A DNA stretch of 64,000 nt from JAXDJH01 sp034663635 (GCA_034663635.1 JAXDJH010000008.1:1-64000), one strand, 5' to 3'. Shown: positions 9,424 through 18,607, counted from the stretch's first letter. Notes: a model not told the origin generated them from the sequence alone. Made by a program: numbers and translations.

Positions 9424-10626
9424 GTGTCCAGCGGCCGAAATATCCCCCTTCTCGACGACCTAGAGGTCGCCGGCCGGCGCGTCCTCGTTCGCTGCGACCT
9501 CAATGTTCCGTTGTCGAGCGGACGGATCGAGGACGACCTCCGGATCTCGGCAGCTGTTCCTACCCTGAAGGCTCTACTCGACCGGGGGGCGCGACTCGCG
9601 GTGTGTTCGCACCTCGGACGACCTAAAGGAAAGGTCGTCGAGGAGCTGCGCTTGGCCCCAATCGGCGATCGCCTGAGCGAGCTACTCGGAGAACCCGTAG
9701 AGATCCTCGAGGAAGTAGTTGGGGAGAAGGCCACCAACGCGTGTGAGTCCGACGAGCGGGTCGTGCTGCTCGAGAACCTCCGATTCGAGCCCGGCGAGGA
9801 AGCCAACGACCCCGATTTCGCCGCGGCCCTCACGGCGCTCGGCGAGGCCTACGTCAACGACGCGTTTGGGGCGGCACACAGAGCACACGCTTCGATCGTC
9901 GGCCCGCCACAGCGACTTCCGAGCGCCGCCGGTTACCTCCTCGCCGACGAGGTCGAGAAGCTCGAAAGACTGCTTCACGATCCCGCGCATCCTTTCGTCG
10001 CGGTACTTGGGGGTGCCAAGGTGTCCGACAAACTGAGCGTCATCGGCAATCTTCTTGAGCGGGTGGATGCCATTTGCATCGGAGGGGCCATGGCGTTCAC
10101 GCTGCTGGTCGCTCGGGATCACGAAGTCGGCAGATCCTTGGTTGAGAAGGACAGGGTCGACGAGGTCCGTAACGTGCTTGCCGACGCCGAACACAAGGGC
10201 GTCGAGATCCACCTCCCGGTCGATGTCGTGGCGGCCGACGAGCCGAAGGAAGGCGCTCCCCACGAAACCGTCGACCTCGATCGGATCGGCGACCGGATGG
10301 GCGTCGACATCGGGCCCAAGACGGCTCAACTCTTTACCGAAGTGATCGTGGGGGCTCGAAGCATCCTGTGGAATGGCCCGATGGGCATCTTCGAGATGGA
10401 GGATTTCAGTCACGGCACCAAGGCCATCGCCGAGGCGGTCGCAGCAGCGACCAAAGGGGGTGCCTACACCGTGGTAGGTGGCGGCGATTCGGCCGCGGCC
10501 CTCAAACAGCTTGGGATGACCGATTCGGTCTCGCATCTATCGACGGGAGGTGGCGCGTCTCTGGAGTTGCTCGAAGGAAGAGAGCTTCCAGGGATCGCTG
10601 CACTCAAGAAAGGGAGTACCGCATGA
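9424..10626 (+). CDS. pgk: Phosphoglycerate kinase
   Basis: Protein of 400 residues with a GTG start. It makes ATP from 1,3-bisphosphoglycerate in the lower half of glycolysis. The family signature RVLVRCDLNVPL is at about residue 19-30. The substrate histidine motif CSHLGRPKG, the hinge region AVLGGAKVSDKL, and the nucleotide-binding C-terminal stretch VVGGGDSAAAL are all present. The 42 bp gap to gap holds a TACACT element but no ribosome binding site, so pgk may be read both from the gap promoter and from its own leaderless promoter. Its stop overlaps the tpiA start (ATGA). Confidence 0.98.
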   Translation: MSSGRNIPLLDDLEVAGRRVLVRCDLNVPLSSGRIEDDLRISAAVPTLKALLDRGARLAVCSHLGRPKGKVVEELRLAPIGDRLSELLGEPVEILEEVVGEKATNACESDERVVLLENLRFEPGEEANDPDFAAALTALGEAYVNDAFGAAHRAHASIVGPPQRLPSAAGYLLADEVEKLERLLHDPAHPFVAVLGGAKVSDKLSVIGNLLERVDAICIGGAMAFTLLVARDHEVGRSLVEKDRVDEVRNVLADAEHKGVEIHLPVDVVAADEPKEGAPHETVDLDRIGDRMGVDIGPKTAQLFTEVIVGARSILWNGPMGIFEMEDFSHGTKAIAEAVAAATKGGAYTVVGGGDSAAALKQLGMTDSVSHLSTGGGASLELLEGRELPGIAALKKGSTA

Positions 10627-11396
10627 GAAAGCCGATAGTCGCCGGCAACTGGAAGATGAACAAGACGCATCTGGACGCCATCCACTTCGTCCAGCAACTC
10701 GGCCATGAGGTGAACCCCGGCGAGACAGACAAGGTGGAGGTCGTGCTATGTCCGCCCTTCACCGCCATCCGCTCGGTCCAAACGACTATCGACGATCGGA
10801 AGCACAACTTCAAATGGGGCGCGCAGAACGTTTACCACGAGGATGACGGCGCATTCACCGGCGAGATCTCGGCGCCGATGTTGGCATCCTTGCGCTGCAG
10901 CTACGTGATCGTTGGTCACTCGGAGCGTCGTGAGATCTTCAAAGAGACGGACGAGGACGTGAACAAGAAGGTGAAGGCAGTGTTCCGCCACAAGATGATC
11001 CCGATCATGTGTTGCGGAGAAACCGATGAAGAGCGGGAGGCCGGCCAGACGGAGTCAAAGGTCGAGGGACAGCTACGCAACGGATTGGAAGGCCTGAGCA
11101 CCGAGCAGGTCGCGTCACTCGTCGTCGCATACGAGCCGATCTGGGCGATCGGGACGGGAAAGACCGCGACTCCCGACGACGCTCAGGCGATTTGCTCCTT
11201 CGCCCGAAAGATCGTTGCCGACGCGGTCAACTCCGAAGCGGCCGATGCCGTTCGGATCCTCTACGGAGGAAGCGTGAAATCGGGTAACGCGGCGGCTCTC
11301 TTCGGACGGCCCGACATCGATGGGGGACTCGTGGGCGGAGCGTCGCTCGACGCCGCCGAGTTCGCGGCGATCATCAAAGCAACCCCCGTCAAATAA
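10623..11396 (+). CDS. tpiA: Triosephosphate isomerase
   Basis: Protein of 257 residues that interconverts dihydroxyacetone phosphate and glyceraldehyde 3-phosphate. The start MRKPIVAGNWKMNKT carries the substrate Asn and Lys. The catalytic His is in VIVGHSERR and the catalytic Glu is in AYEPIWAIGTGK; the phosphate-binding C-terminal glycines are in LYGGSVK. The frame is open well upstream, inside pgk, but homology and the ATGA overlap with the pgk stop fix the start at 10623; a GGGAG ribosome binding site precedes it. Confidence 0.98.
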   Translation: MRKPIVAGNWKMNKTHLDAIHFVQQLGHEVNPGETDKVEVVLCPPFTAIRSVQTTIDDRKHNFKWGAQNVYHEDDGAFTGEISAPMLASLRCSYVIVGHSERREIFKETDEDVNKKVKAVFRHKMIPIMCCGETDEEREAGQTESKVEGQLRNGLEGLSTEQVASLVVAYEPIWAIGTGKTATPDDAQAICSFARKIVADAVNSEAADAVRILYGGSVKSGNAAALFGRPDIDGGLVGGASLDAAEFAAIIKATPVK

Positions 11397-11407
11397 GGAG
11401 AACTTCA

Positions 11408-12694
11408 ATGGCAAAGGTCCTCTACGTCATCCTCGATGGGCTCGGTGACGATCCACTCGACGCTCTCGACGGCAAGACGCCGTTGGAGGCGGCGCGCACT
11501 CCCAATCTGGATGGGCTCGCCGCGCGCGGGGTGAACGGCTACGTGACGACGGTCGGCGAAGGGATCGCGCCCGAATCCGACATCGCCGTATTCGCCATAC
11601 TCGGTTACGACCCGCACGAACACCACACGGGCCGCGGCCCCCTCGAGTCGATCGGCGCCGGCCTCGAGGTGACAGACGGCGATCTCGCTTACCGAGTGAA
11701 CTTCGCAACGGTCGAGCCCGAAGGAGACGGCTGGCGGATCCTCGATCGACGAGTCGGTCGCGACCTCTCGTCGGAGGAGGCCCATGCTCTCGCGGACGAG
11801 GTCCAACAGAAGGTCACGCTTGACGGCGCCACGTTCGAGTTCCGCGCGACGATCGGGCACCGCGGCTGTCTAGTGATCCACTCCGACGAGGGCCCGTTGT
11901 CGGCCGAGGTGGAGAACTCCGACCCTGCCTACGGGAGGCAAGGAGCCCTCGGCGTCGCCAAGGAGACGTTCGACAACAAGGTGGTCAACGTGACTCCGAT
12001 AGCGGGTCATGAGGATGACGAACCCGCTCAGCGGGCAGCGCGGCTCACGAACGAATGGCTTCGGAAGGCCCACGAGGTCCTCACGGCATCGGACGTCAAC
12101 GCGAAGCGAGAGAAGGCCGGCAAGCTCCCGGGCAATTTCATCCTCACGCGCGACGGCGGCGATCACGTCCCCAAGCTCGAACCCTTCGAGGAGCGCTTCG
12201 GACTCAGGATGGGCTGTTTCGTGGAGATGCCGGTCGAGCTGGGGATCGCGCGGCTGATGGGAATGGGGGTTGTCGAGGCTCCGACCGGGATCCCCGCCGA
12301 CGAGCAGTACGCGGCCTGGGCGAAGCTGGCGCTGGAGGCGATCGGCGAATACGACGGCCTCTACATCCACATCAAGGGTCCGGATGTTCCGGCCCACGAC
12401 GGCGACCATGCGGCGAAGATCGCGAGCATCGAGGAGATCGACTCGGTCTTCTTCGAACAACTGCTGGCGTCGTTGGACCAGGTCGGGACGATCGTTGCCG
12501 TCACAGCCGATCATTCGACGAGCTGTGCCAGGAAATCGCACACCGATGGCCCCGTGCCGCTACTCATCTCCGGTGGGTCGGTGGAGCCCGACGGGATCGA
12601 GACCTACGGCGAGACCGCCTCCCGGGGTGGTTCCCTGGGCCATCTGATGGGCCCCCAGATCATGCCGCTGCTGGTCGACCTCGCGGCCGGATAG
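11408..12694 (+). CDS. apgM: Archaeal-type 2,3-bisphosphoglycerate-independent phosphoglycerate mutase
   Basis: Protein of 428 residues of the alkaline-phosphatase superfamily that interconverts 3- and 2-phosphoglycerate. Metal ligand Asp10 is in VILDGLGD and the phosphoserine nucleophile is Ser57 in APESDIAV, followed by GYDP and the C-terminal metal motifs KGPDVPAHDGD and VTADHSTSC. The length and motifs fit the ApgM branch rather than the 510-residue bacterial GpmI or the GpmA family. A strong AAGGAG site precedes the ATG. It stands 11 bp after tpiA inside the glycolysis operon, so it is probably the main mutase here. The last motif could also be compared with phosphonopyruvate decarboxylase-like relatives, but the context favours glycolysis. 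Confidence 0.92.
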   Translation: MAKVLYVILDGLGDDPLDALDGKTPLEAARTPNLDGLAARGVNGYVTTVGEGIAPESDIAVFAILGYDPHEHHTGRGPLESIGAGLEVTDGDLAYRVNFATVEPEGDGWRILDRRVGRDLSSEEAHALADEVQQKVTLDGATFEFRATIGHRGCLVIHSDEGPLSAEVENSDPAYGRQGALGVAKETFDNKVVNVTPIAGHEDDEPAQRAARLTNEWLRKAHEVLTASDVNAKREKAGKLPGNFILTRDGGDHVPKLEPFEERFGLRMGCFVEMPVELGIARLMGMGVVEAPTGIPADEQYAAWAKLALEAIGEYDGLYIHIKGPDVPAHDGDHAAKIASIEEIDSVFFEQLLASLDQVGTIVAVTADHSTSCARKSHTDGPVPLLISGGSVEPDGIETYGETASRGGSLGHLMGPQIMPLLVDLAAG

Positions 12695-12743
12695 CCACGA
12701 GCGGCTACCCTATGGGCCTCACTCAGATCAAGGAGCAAAGCAA

Positions 12744-12971
12744 GTGACCGCTGTCCTCGTAGTGATCCACGTCATCGCCTCGTCCGCGCTGATCCTTCTG
12801 ATCCTTCTCCACGCGGGCCGTGGCGGAGGAGTGTCGGAGATGTTCGGTGGCGGCATGCAGAGCCAAGCGATGGGCTCGACTGTGATGGAGAAGAACCTCG
12901 ACCGCATCACCGTCATCGTCGCAGTCGTGTTCGCCGGAACCACGATCCTGCTCGCCGACCGGCTCAAGTAG
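12744..12971 (+). CDS. secG: Preprotein translocase subunit SecG
   Basis: Small protein of 75 residues with two membrane segments (about 4-22 and 52-71) joined by a loop with GRGGGVSEMFGGGMQ, the SecG signature. SecG is the accessory subunit of the SecYEG channel. The GTG start at 12744 has an AAGGAG site 8 nt upstream. Its position after the triosephosphate isomerase/mutase genes is the usual one in Gram-positive bacteria. Confidence 0.95.
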   Translation: MTAVLVVIHVIASSALILLILLHAGRGGGVSEMFGGGMQSQAMGSTVMEKNLDRITVIVAVVFAGTTILLADRLK

Positions 12972-12988
12972 GACCCGCGACCACCCCG

Positions 12989-14644
12989 ATGGCCTTGAGC
13001 CGCGCCCGAGCCCTCGCGGCTTCGTGCGTGCTACTGGTCGCGCTGTCGGGCTGCACGGACGGCACGAACGGAGTCCCGGATGGGGCGGAGTCCACAGGCG
13101 AATCCGTTGTCGAACCAACCGGCGGGCCGACGCCCGGCCCCACGTCGGCGGTCTTCGATCCAGACGCCGCGGTACTCAACGTGGCTATCTCGGATCCATC
13201 GACGCTCGATCCGATGAGGATCGGCGATCCCGGGTCGGTCCTGGTGGCCCGCCAGCTATACGAAGGGCTCACCCGCTGGGATCCGGTCGAAGAAAGGGTA
13301 CGACCGGCGGCGGCGGAAGACTGGGCGGTTTCCGACGGAGGCCGAACGTTCACGTTCCGGCTACGGGCCGGCATGAGTTTCCACGACGGCTCATCGTTGA
13401 CTTCAAACGACTTCGCCTATGCGTTCGATCGGATCGCCTTGAAAGAGAACGCTTCCGATGTCGCGTACACCCTGGAGGCCGTAGACGGCTTCATCGAAGT
13501 CAACCAGCTTGGTAAGGCGAAGCACCTTCGCGGGGTCTCGACTCCCGACGATCTCACCCTGATCATCCGGTTGTCTCGGCCGTATCAGGACTTCCCCGCG
13601 GTGTTGACACACCCAGCCCTCGTTCCCCTGTCGCGCGCCAACGTCGAAGACGCCGAGACGTTCCTTTCGGCGCCGGTCGGAAACGGTCCTTTCGAAATGG
13701 CTGAGATCTGGTCTCCGGGGCAGCCGGTGATCCTGAAATCGTTCGCCGGCTTCATCGACACTCCCGAGCTCGACGGGATCCGATTCTTGCCCTACCCCGA
13801 CGCCGCGGCATCGTGGCTTCAGTTCGTCGATGGACAGCTTGACGTCGCAGAGGTTCCCGCGGGGCAGATCGAGGACGCGCAACAAGAGTTCGGCGATGCG
13901 GGTTTCAAGCCCCTGCTGGCGGGCTACTACTTCGGCCTCAACGTGACGTCGGAAGGGCTCAAAGACATAAGACTGCGCCGCGCGATCAATGCGGCGATCG
14001 ATCGAGATCGGATAGTGACTATCTACAGCTCGACCCTGCAACCGCCGCGTGGGATCGTGCCCATCGGCATGCCGGGATTCGAAGAGAACCTCTGCACCGA
14101 GCTTTGCGACCACGATCCGGCCCTCGCGGAGCGGCTCGTTTCGAAGATCAAGACAAAGGATCGCTCGGTGACTATCGGATACACGCGGGGTGAACCTCAT
14201 GCGGATGTTGCCAGGTCGGTGAAGGAAGACCTCAACGCCGCGGGCTTGAGCGCCCGCATCAAGGCCTATGGGTTCAAGGAGTACCTCTCGACGTTGCGCG
14301 ACGGGAAGCAAGAGGTCTACAGGCTTGGGTGGATCGCAGAGGTTCCGACGGCGGATGAGTTTCTCTCCTCTTTGTTCGCCTCCACCTCTCCGGACAACCA
14401 CTCTGGGTTCGCGTCGAGCAAGGTGGATGCGCTCCTCGACGAGGCTCGCGGTGAGCCCTCCGAGGGCAAGCGGATACAGCTGTACAAGGAGGCCGAACAG
14501 GCGATCCTCGAGCAAGTCCCCGTCGTGCCCATCGGATCCTTCATCAGCCACTGGGCGGCCCAACCACGTGTCCAAGGGATCGTGTTCGACGTGATGGGAG
14601 GCTTCGACGCCGTGGGCATCTCACTCGCGTCAACGTCGGAGTGA
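12989..14644 (+). CDS. ABC transporter substrate-binding lipoprotein, family 5 (peptide type)
   Basis: Protein of 551 residues with a signal peptide and lipobox (LSGC, Cys about 28), then an acidic Gly/Pro-rich linker. The rest is the SBP_bac_5 fold: LNVAISDPSTLDPMRIGDPGS, a typical LARQLYEGL-like segment, and WAVSDGGRTFTFRLRAGMSFHDG. It should capture oligopeptides, or possibly nickel or a sugar, outside the membrane for an Opp/Dpp-type importer. No permease or ATPase gene lies nearby, so it must use a transporter encoded elsewhere. The start lies 17 bp after secG. The end overlaps the following paralogue (GTGA). Confidence 0.9.
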   Translation: MALSRARALAASCVLLVALSGCTDGTNGVPDGAESTGESVVEPTGGPTPGPTSAVFDPDAAVLNVAISDPSTLDPMRIGDPGSVLVARQLYEGLTRWDPVEERVRPAAAEDWAVSDGGRTFTFRLRAGMSFHDGSSLTSNDFAYAFDRIALKENASDVAYTLEAVDGFIEVNQLGKAKHLRGVSTPDDLTLIIRLSRPYQDFPAVLTHPALVPLSRANVEDAETFLSAPVGNGPFEMAEIWSPGQPVILKSFAGFIDTPELDGIRFLPYPDAAASWLQFVDGQLDVAEVPAGQIEDAQQEFGDAGFKPLLAGYYFGLNVTSEGLKDIRLRRAINAAIDRDRIVTIYSSTLQPPRGIVPIGMPGFEENLCTELCDHDPALAERLVSKIKTKDRSVTIGYTRGEPHADVARSVKEDLNAAGLSARIKAYGFKEYLSTLRDGKQEVYRLGWIAEVPTADEFLSSLFASTSPDNHSGFASSKVDALLDEARGEPSEGKRIQLYKEAEQAILEQVPVVPIGSFISHWAAQPRVQGIVFDVMGGFDAVGISLASTSE

Positions 14645-15966
14645 AGTTGCCTCGCTCGATCGCTGGGTTGATCGCGGTCGCGCTTGTGATGGCCGCATGC
14701 ACCGGTGGCGATGGGGGAAAGGGTCATCCGGACGGAACTCGCTCGACTCCCACTCCGCCGGCCGAGCCGCATGGGTCGGTCGTTGTCGGGGTTTACGGAG
14801 AACCTGCGACTTTGGACCCGTACTCGACGCTCGCGTCCGAGCTGACATGGCAGCTCGTGAGACCTGTGTATCCGTCCCTCTACCGGCTGCTCCCGGACGG
14901 TAGCGTCGAGCCCGATCTTGTCGACCGCCTCGCAGCGACTCCTACTGGGATCCGCATAACCCTCGTCGACAGACGATGGAGCGATGGAACGGCGATAACA
15001 GCGCGTGATGTCGTCGCGAGCGTCAAGCGAGCGCGGCCCCCATCCGGATTCGCTCTGGTCGACAAAGCCCGTGCTGCCGGGCCGAGAACCTTGATCCTCG
15101 AGGGTGACGTCGCGGACTGGCCGACGGCTCTTGCAACTGTGGCTTACGTTCTGCCGGGGGGAGTTGCCCGCAAGATCTACGGAGGGCCATTCGTCATCTC
15201 CGACCGAGTTCCGGGTCTGGAGATCGACTACGCCATCAACGAGGAGTGGCCGGACACGACTGGACTTCAGCGTTTCAAAGTGCAGTTCGCAATATCGACT
15301 GAGATGTTGATCGCCTTGTTGGAGAGGGGCAAGATCGATGTCTCGGCCATCCCTTCCGCTCTCAATCTCGGCCAGCGTCTCGATGAGCACGGGATAGCGC
15401 ATGCCGGCGCCCTCGGCTGGGATCTGCTCTACCTCGATCTCGACGGAGCAGATCTGCCCGGTTTCGACAACACGATCGGGCGTGCGCTCGACAGACAGGC
15501 GATCGTGGATGATCTCGTCCGCAGCGAGGGCCGGCTGGCGAACGGCATCCACCCCGGTCCAGGTACCCATGACGCAGGCGGACCTTTCGCGAAAGTCACT
15601 CCGAAGAAGACCGAGTCATCCGGCACCGTGCAGATCTCCGCGCCCACCGGCGACGAATTGGCGGAGTTCGTTCAACGACTTATCCAGGTTCAACTCGAGG
15701 ATGCGGGTATCACGGCAGAGCTCGTCACGGTCGAGCCCGATCGCTTCTACGGAGAGTGGGCGGCGACCGACCCATTCGACATCGCGGTTCGGCGGGCCGG
15801 GGGAGCGCCGGACGATAGGAGCGCAAGATCGGACCGCTTCGCCATCCCGGTGGCCGAGGTCGAGAGCGTCGGCGCGTGGAATCCTCCGGTGACCGGGATC
15901 GCTCCGAACCCGACCTATGACGGCTTGCTCTGGAACGTTCAGGACTGGTTCCTGACAGAGGGCTGA
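14641..15966 (+). CDS. Divergent family 5 substrate-binding lipoprotein
   Basis: Protein of 441 residues with a lipobox (MAAC, Cys19), a Pro/Thr-rich linker and a reduced SBP_bac_5-like body. VVVGVYGEPATLDPYS and the later WSDGTAITARDVVASVKRA match the family. It is about 100 residues shorter than the upstream paralogue, and the middle lobe is poorly conserved. The GTG start overlaps the preceding stop, so both proteins are made together. The pair may bind different ligands for one importer, or this one may have a non-transport role such as sensing; the sequence does not decide. Confidence 0.75.
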   Translation: MKLPRSIAGLIAVALVMAACTGGDGGKGHPDGTRSTPTPPAEPHGSVVVGVYGEPATLDPYSTLASELTWQLVRPVYPSLYRLLPDGSVEPDLVDRLAATPTGIRITLVDRRWSDGTAITARDVVASVKRARPPSGFALVDKARAAGPRTLILEGDVADWPTALATVAYVLPGGVARKIYGGPFVISDRVPGLEIDYAINEEWPDTTGLQRFKVQFAISTEMLIALLERGKIDVSAIPSALNLGQRLDEHGIAHAGALGWDLLYLDLDGADLPGFDNTIGRALDRQAIVDDLVRSEGRLANGIHPGPGTHDAGGPFAKVTPKKTESSGTVQISAPTGDELAEFVQRLIQVQLEDAGITAELVTVEPDRFYGEWAATDPFDIAVRRAGGAPDDRSARSDRFAIPVAEVESVGAWNPPVTGIAPNPTYDGLLWNVQDWFLTEG

Positions 15967-15976
15967 TGGCTATACT
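15949..15976 (+). promoter_or_regulatory. Possible promoter of tRNA-Leu
   Basis: TTCCTG (15949-15954), a 16 bp spacer and TATACT (15971-15976) lie about 50 bp before the tRNA, overlapping the end of the upstream gene. If it is used, the hairpin at 15983-16012 falls in the tRNA leader. The -35 is weak. Confidence 0.25.
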
Positions 15977-15982
15977 TCGGCA

Positions 15983-16012
15983 GGCCCTGCGGCAAAGCCG
16001 CATGGGCCTTTT
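15983..16012 (+). terminator. Rho-independent terminator between the lipoprotein gene and tRNA-Leu
   Basis: GGCCC-T-GCGGC, loop AAA, GCCGC-AT-GGGCC, directly followed by TTTT. This is a strong GC-rich stem with a small internal mismatch and a T tract on the + strand. It would end transcription of the two binding-protein genes. Confidence 0.65.
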
Positions 16013-16025
16013 GTAACGCCCTCTT

Positions 16026-16109
16026 GCGGTCGTGCTGGAATTGGTAGACAGGCATGGTTGAGGGCCATGTGTCCGTAAGGACGTGAGGGTTCAAGTCCCT
16101 CCGACCGCA
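16026..16109 (+). tRNA. tRNA-Leu (anticodon GAG)
   Basis: Read by hand as a cloverleaf. The acceptor stem is GCGGTCG (16026-16032) paired with CGACCGC (16102-16108), with discriminator A. The D arm contains TTGGTAGAC. The anticodon stem is CATGG/CCATG with loop TTGAGGG, giving anticodon GAG for CTC codons. The long variable arm (GTCC-GTAA-GGAC) marks it as a class II tRNA, and the T arm is GAGGG-TTCAAGT-CCCTC. CCA is not encoded. It stands alone, after a terminator and before a histidine kinase gene. Confidence 0.96.
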
Positions 16110-16236
16110 CTCAGACCGACTTAGGTGACTAGTTACTACCCCGCCGAAGAATCGGACATTTCGCCCTTTGGCATCAGAAGATTTTCCGCCCATTCGCCCT
16201 ATTCAGGGGCCGCGTTCCGGATTCGACATTAAGGAT

Positions 16237-17439
16237 ATGAGCTTCAAAAAGGTGCGCTTGGGGGCTGCCGCGGAACGAGAAGCGATCGAGAGCAGCCTGC
16301 GTCAAGCGGAGAAGATGGAGGCGGTCGGGCAGCTGGCCGGCGGGATAGCGCACGACTTCAACAACCTTCTTGCGGTCATCCAGAATTACACGCGTTTCGT
16401 TCACGATGATCTGCCGGAGTCCGATCCACGACGGGCAGACCTCGCCGAGGTCATGAAAGCGGGAGAGCGTGGAGCCGATCTCGTCCGACAGTTGCTGACG
16501 TTTTCTCGCAAGGAGATAGTCGAGCCGGAGATCATCGACCTCAACGCTTCGGTCGTCGAGATCGCTCACCTCATCCGTCGAGTCCTCTCCGAGAGCACGG
16601 AGATAGTCACCAGCCTGGAGCCCGACCTCGATGCGATCGAAGCGGATCGCTCTCAGGTCGATCAGGTCTTGATGAATCTCTCGATGAACGCCGCCGACGC
16701 GATGCCGGATGGAGGCACGCTGGAGATCCGCTGCTTCAACTGCAGGATCGACGAGCGAACCAGCATCGACGAACTACGCCCGGGCGACTACGTCTGCCTA
16801 ACCGTGTCGGATAACGGGCAAGGCATGGACCCCGCGGTTCTGAGTCGTGCCTTCGAGCCATTCTTCACGACCAAAGGGCGTAGCTCCGGGACCGGCCTCG
16901 GGCTCGCCTCTGTCTACGGCATCGTTCAACGATCGCGAGGTCACATCGAGGTGAAGTCGGGTCCCGGAGAAGGGACCTCGGTCACCATCTATTTCCCCTC
17001 CGCTCAGGGATCGCCAACGAAGGTTCTCGAAGCGTCGCCACCGATCGGTGCGACCATCCTCATCGCTGATGACGAAGAGCCCATCCGAAAGTTCCTAAAG
17101 AGGCTGCTCGAAAGAGCAGGGCACACGGTGATCGTCGGAGACGATCCTCACGATGCTTTGGAGCTCGCTCGCACGGCGACTCGAGTTGATCTCCTGCTGA
17201 CCGATGTGGTCATGCCCGATATGTCGGGGAAGGAGCTCGCCGACAGAGCAGGAGTGCTGCGCCCCGGGCTCCGCACGCTGTTCATGTCCGGATACCCCGA
17301 GGACATCCTCGTCGCACACCAGATCTCCATAGAGGGAGACAACTACATCCAGAAACCGTTCTCTGGCGAGGCTCTTGTGTCGAAGATCGGGTCGATACTT
17401 GGGGAGTCGTTCCAGGAGGTTCTAGAGGTAGGGAGGTGA
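16237..17439 (+). CDS. Hybrid histidine kinase without a sensor domain (HisKA-HATPase-receiver)
   Basis: From ATG 16237 the protein has 400 residues. A short helix leads into the H box LAGGIAHDFNNLL (His39), then HATPase motifs (NLSMNAADAMPDGG, DNGQGMD, GTGLGLASVYGIV) to about 265, and a receiver domain about 280-395 (LLLTDVVMPDMSG, QKPF). Kinases of this subfamily normally have PAS or GAF domains before the sequence LRQAEKMEAVGQLAGG. Here the frame closes at 16126, just after the tRNA, so no such domain is encoded. TTG 16168 is an alternative start that adds 23 unremarkable residues. The input probably comes from a partner, or the gene is an N-terminally shortened copy. It overlaps the next gene (GTGA). 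Confidence 0.88.
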   Translation: MSFKKVRLGAAAEREAIESSLRQAEKMEAVGQLAGGIAHDFNNLLAVIQNYTRFVHDDLPESDPRRADLAEVMKAGERGADLVRQLLTFSRKEIVEPEIIDLNASVVEIAHLIRRVLSESTEIVTSLEPDLDAIEADRSQVDQVLMNLSMNAADAMPDGGTLEIRCFNCRIDERTSIDELRPGDYVCLTVSDNGQGMDPAVLSRAFEPFFTTKGRSSGTGLGLASVYGIVQRSRGHIEVKSGPGEGTSVTIYFPSAQGSPTKVLEASPPIGATILIADDEEPIRKFLKRLLERAGHTVIVGDDPHDALELARTATRVDLLLTDVVMPDMSGKELADRAGVLRPGLRTLFMSGYPEDILVAHQISIEGDNYIQKPFSGEALVSKIGSILGESFQEVLEVGR

Positions 17440-18605
17440 GCGTCGCTGTGGTCACGCCGGACACCATGAGGGTTCTGGTGGTCGACGACGATGACCAGAT
17501 CCGGCGCATGCTCCGTCGCGTTCTGGGACGGAAGCCTGGATTTGACATCGTCGGCGATTGTCACTCTGGTGAGGCTGCCATCGAACTCAGCTTGGAACTC
17601 AACCCCGACCTGATCCTCATGGACTTGAACATGCCGGGCATCGGGGGGGCCGAGGCGACACGCGTGATCAAGCAAACCAGCCCGGCAGTCCGCATAGTCG
17701 CACTGACGGGGCAGGGAGACGACGAGACGGTCGCGGAGATGATCCGGGCCGGGGCATCTGGATACTTGTTGAAGAGCGCCGGGACCGACGAGCTCATGGC
17801 TTCCCTCTCGGAGATCGCTCGAGGCCACGGGGCTCTCGCACCAGAAGTGACGCCCATGGTGTTGGAGGACGTAGTCGAGCTCTACAAGCGTGAACAGGAA
17901 AGAGCGACCGCGCTCCTCGAGCTCGACAGGATGAAGCGAGAATTCATGAACGTCGTGTCGCACGAGTTGCGGACGCCGCTCACGGGCATCAAAGGTAGTT
18001 CGGTCACCCTTCGAAGGAGATGGGATCAACTCGACGAAGCGACCAAGCTCGATCTCATCGGCATGGTTGAAGATCAAGCGGACAAGCTGGATCGGCTGGT
18101 CCGCCAGATATTGACGGTGTCCGGTATCCAGCGAGGAGACGTTCAGCCCTACTCCTCGGTCTTCTCTCTGAGGTCCGCCGTCGAAGACGCTCTCGAGATG
18201 CTCACCCCCAAGCGACGTGGGCGCGACGTCGAGCTCCAGTTGGGCGATGCACTGGTGCGCGGTGATCGTGGCCAGCTGGCCGAGGTCGCCCGGTCGCTTA
18301 TCGAGAATGCCTTGGACTTCACAACAGGACCGATCACTGTCACCACCGGCGCCGAGGGAAACCTCGCCGTGTTGGTCGTCACCGATCAAGGACCGGGGAT
18401 GGATCCAGACGTGTTGAAGGCAACGCTTAGCGAACCCTTCCATCAGGGCGACTCGTCTTCGACTCGCACGGTCGGGGGGTTGGGATTAGGTATCTACATC
18501 GCTCGCCAGGTTGCTGAGGCCTTCGGAGGTCGTCTCGACGTGCAAACGTCCAATCAGGAGGGCTCGCGATTCGCGATCGAGCTGCCCTTGGTCGAATCCG
18601 CCTGA
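17436..18605 (+). CDS. Receiver-histidine kinase fusion (REC-HisKA-HATPase)
   Basis: Protein of 389 residues. The N-terminal receiver has phospho-acceptor Asp63 (LILMDLNMPGIGG) and Lys113 (LLKS). A coiled linker (about 140-165) joins it to a HisKA domain with His176 (VVSHELRTPLTGI). The ATPase domain follows (SLIENALDF, DQGPGMD, GGLGLGIYIARQV). In this architecture phosphorylation of the receiver by another kinase controls the attached kinase. The GTG start overlaps the stop of the upstream hybrid kinase, so the two are probably a phosphorelay pair. No membrane segment is seen, so it should be cytoplasmic. Confidence 0.9.
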   Translation: MSVAVVTPDTMRVLVVDDDDQIRRMLRRVLGRKPGFDIVGDCHSGEAAIELSLELNPDLILMDLNMPGIGGAEATRVIKQTSPAVRIVALTGQGDDETVAEMIRAGASGYLLKSAGTDELMASLSEIARGHGALAPEVTPMVLEDVVELYKREQERATALLELDRMKREFMNVVSHELRTPLTGIKGSSVTLRRRWDQLDEATKLDLIGMVEDQADKLDRLVRQILTVSGIQRGDVQPYSSVFSLRSAVEDALEMLTPKRRGRDVELQLGDALVRGDRGQLAEVARSLIENALDFTTGPITVTTGAEGNLAVLVVTDQGPGMDPDVLKATLSEPFHQGDSSSTRTVGGLGLGIYIARQVAEAFGGRLDVQTSNQEGSRFAIELPLVESA

Positions 18606-18607
18606 GG

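Noticed and set aside
15939..16193. Minus-strand reading frame containing the peptide RRDLNPH
   Set aside because: It runs across the tRNA-Leu gene; this peptide is the well-known false translation of a class II tRNA.
16026..16236. tRNA-Leu as an attachment site for an integrated element
   Set aside because: No integrase is present and I saw no second copy of the tRNA 3' end in the window; the following genes have ordinary composition.
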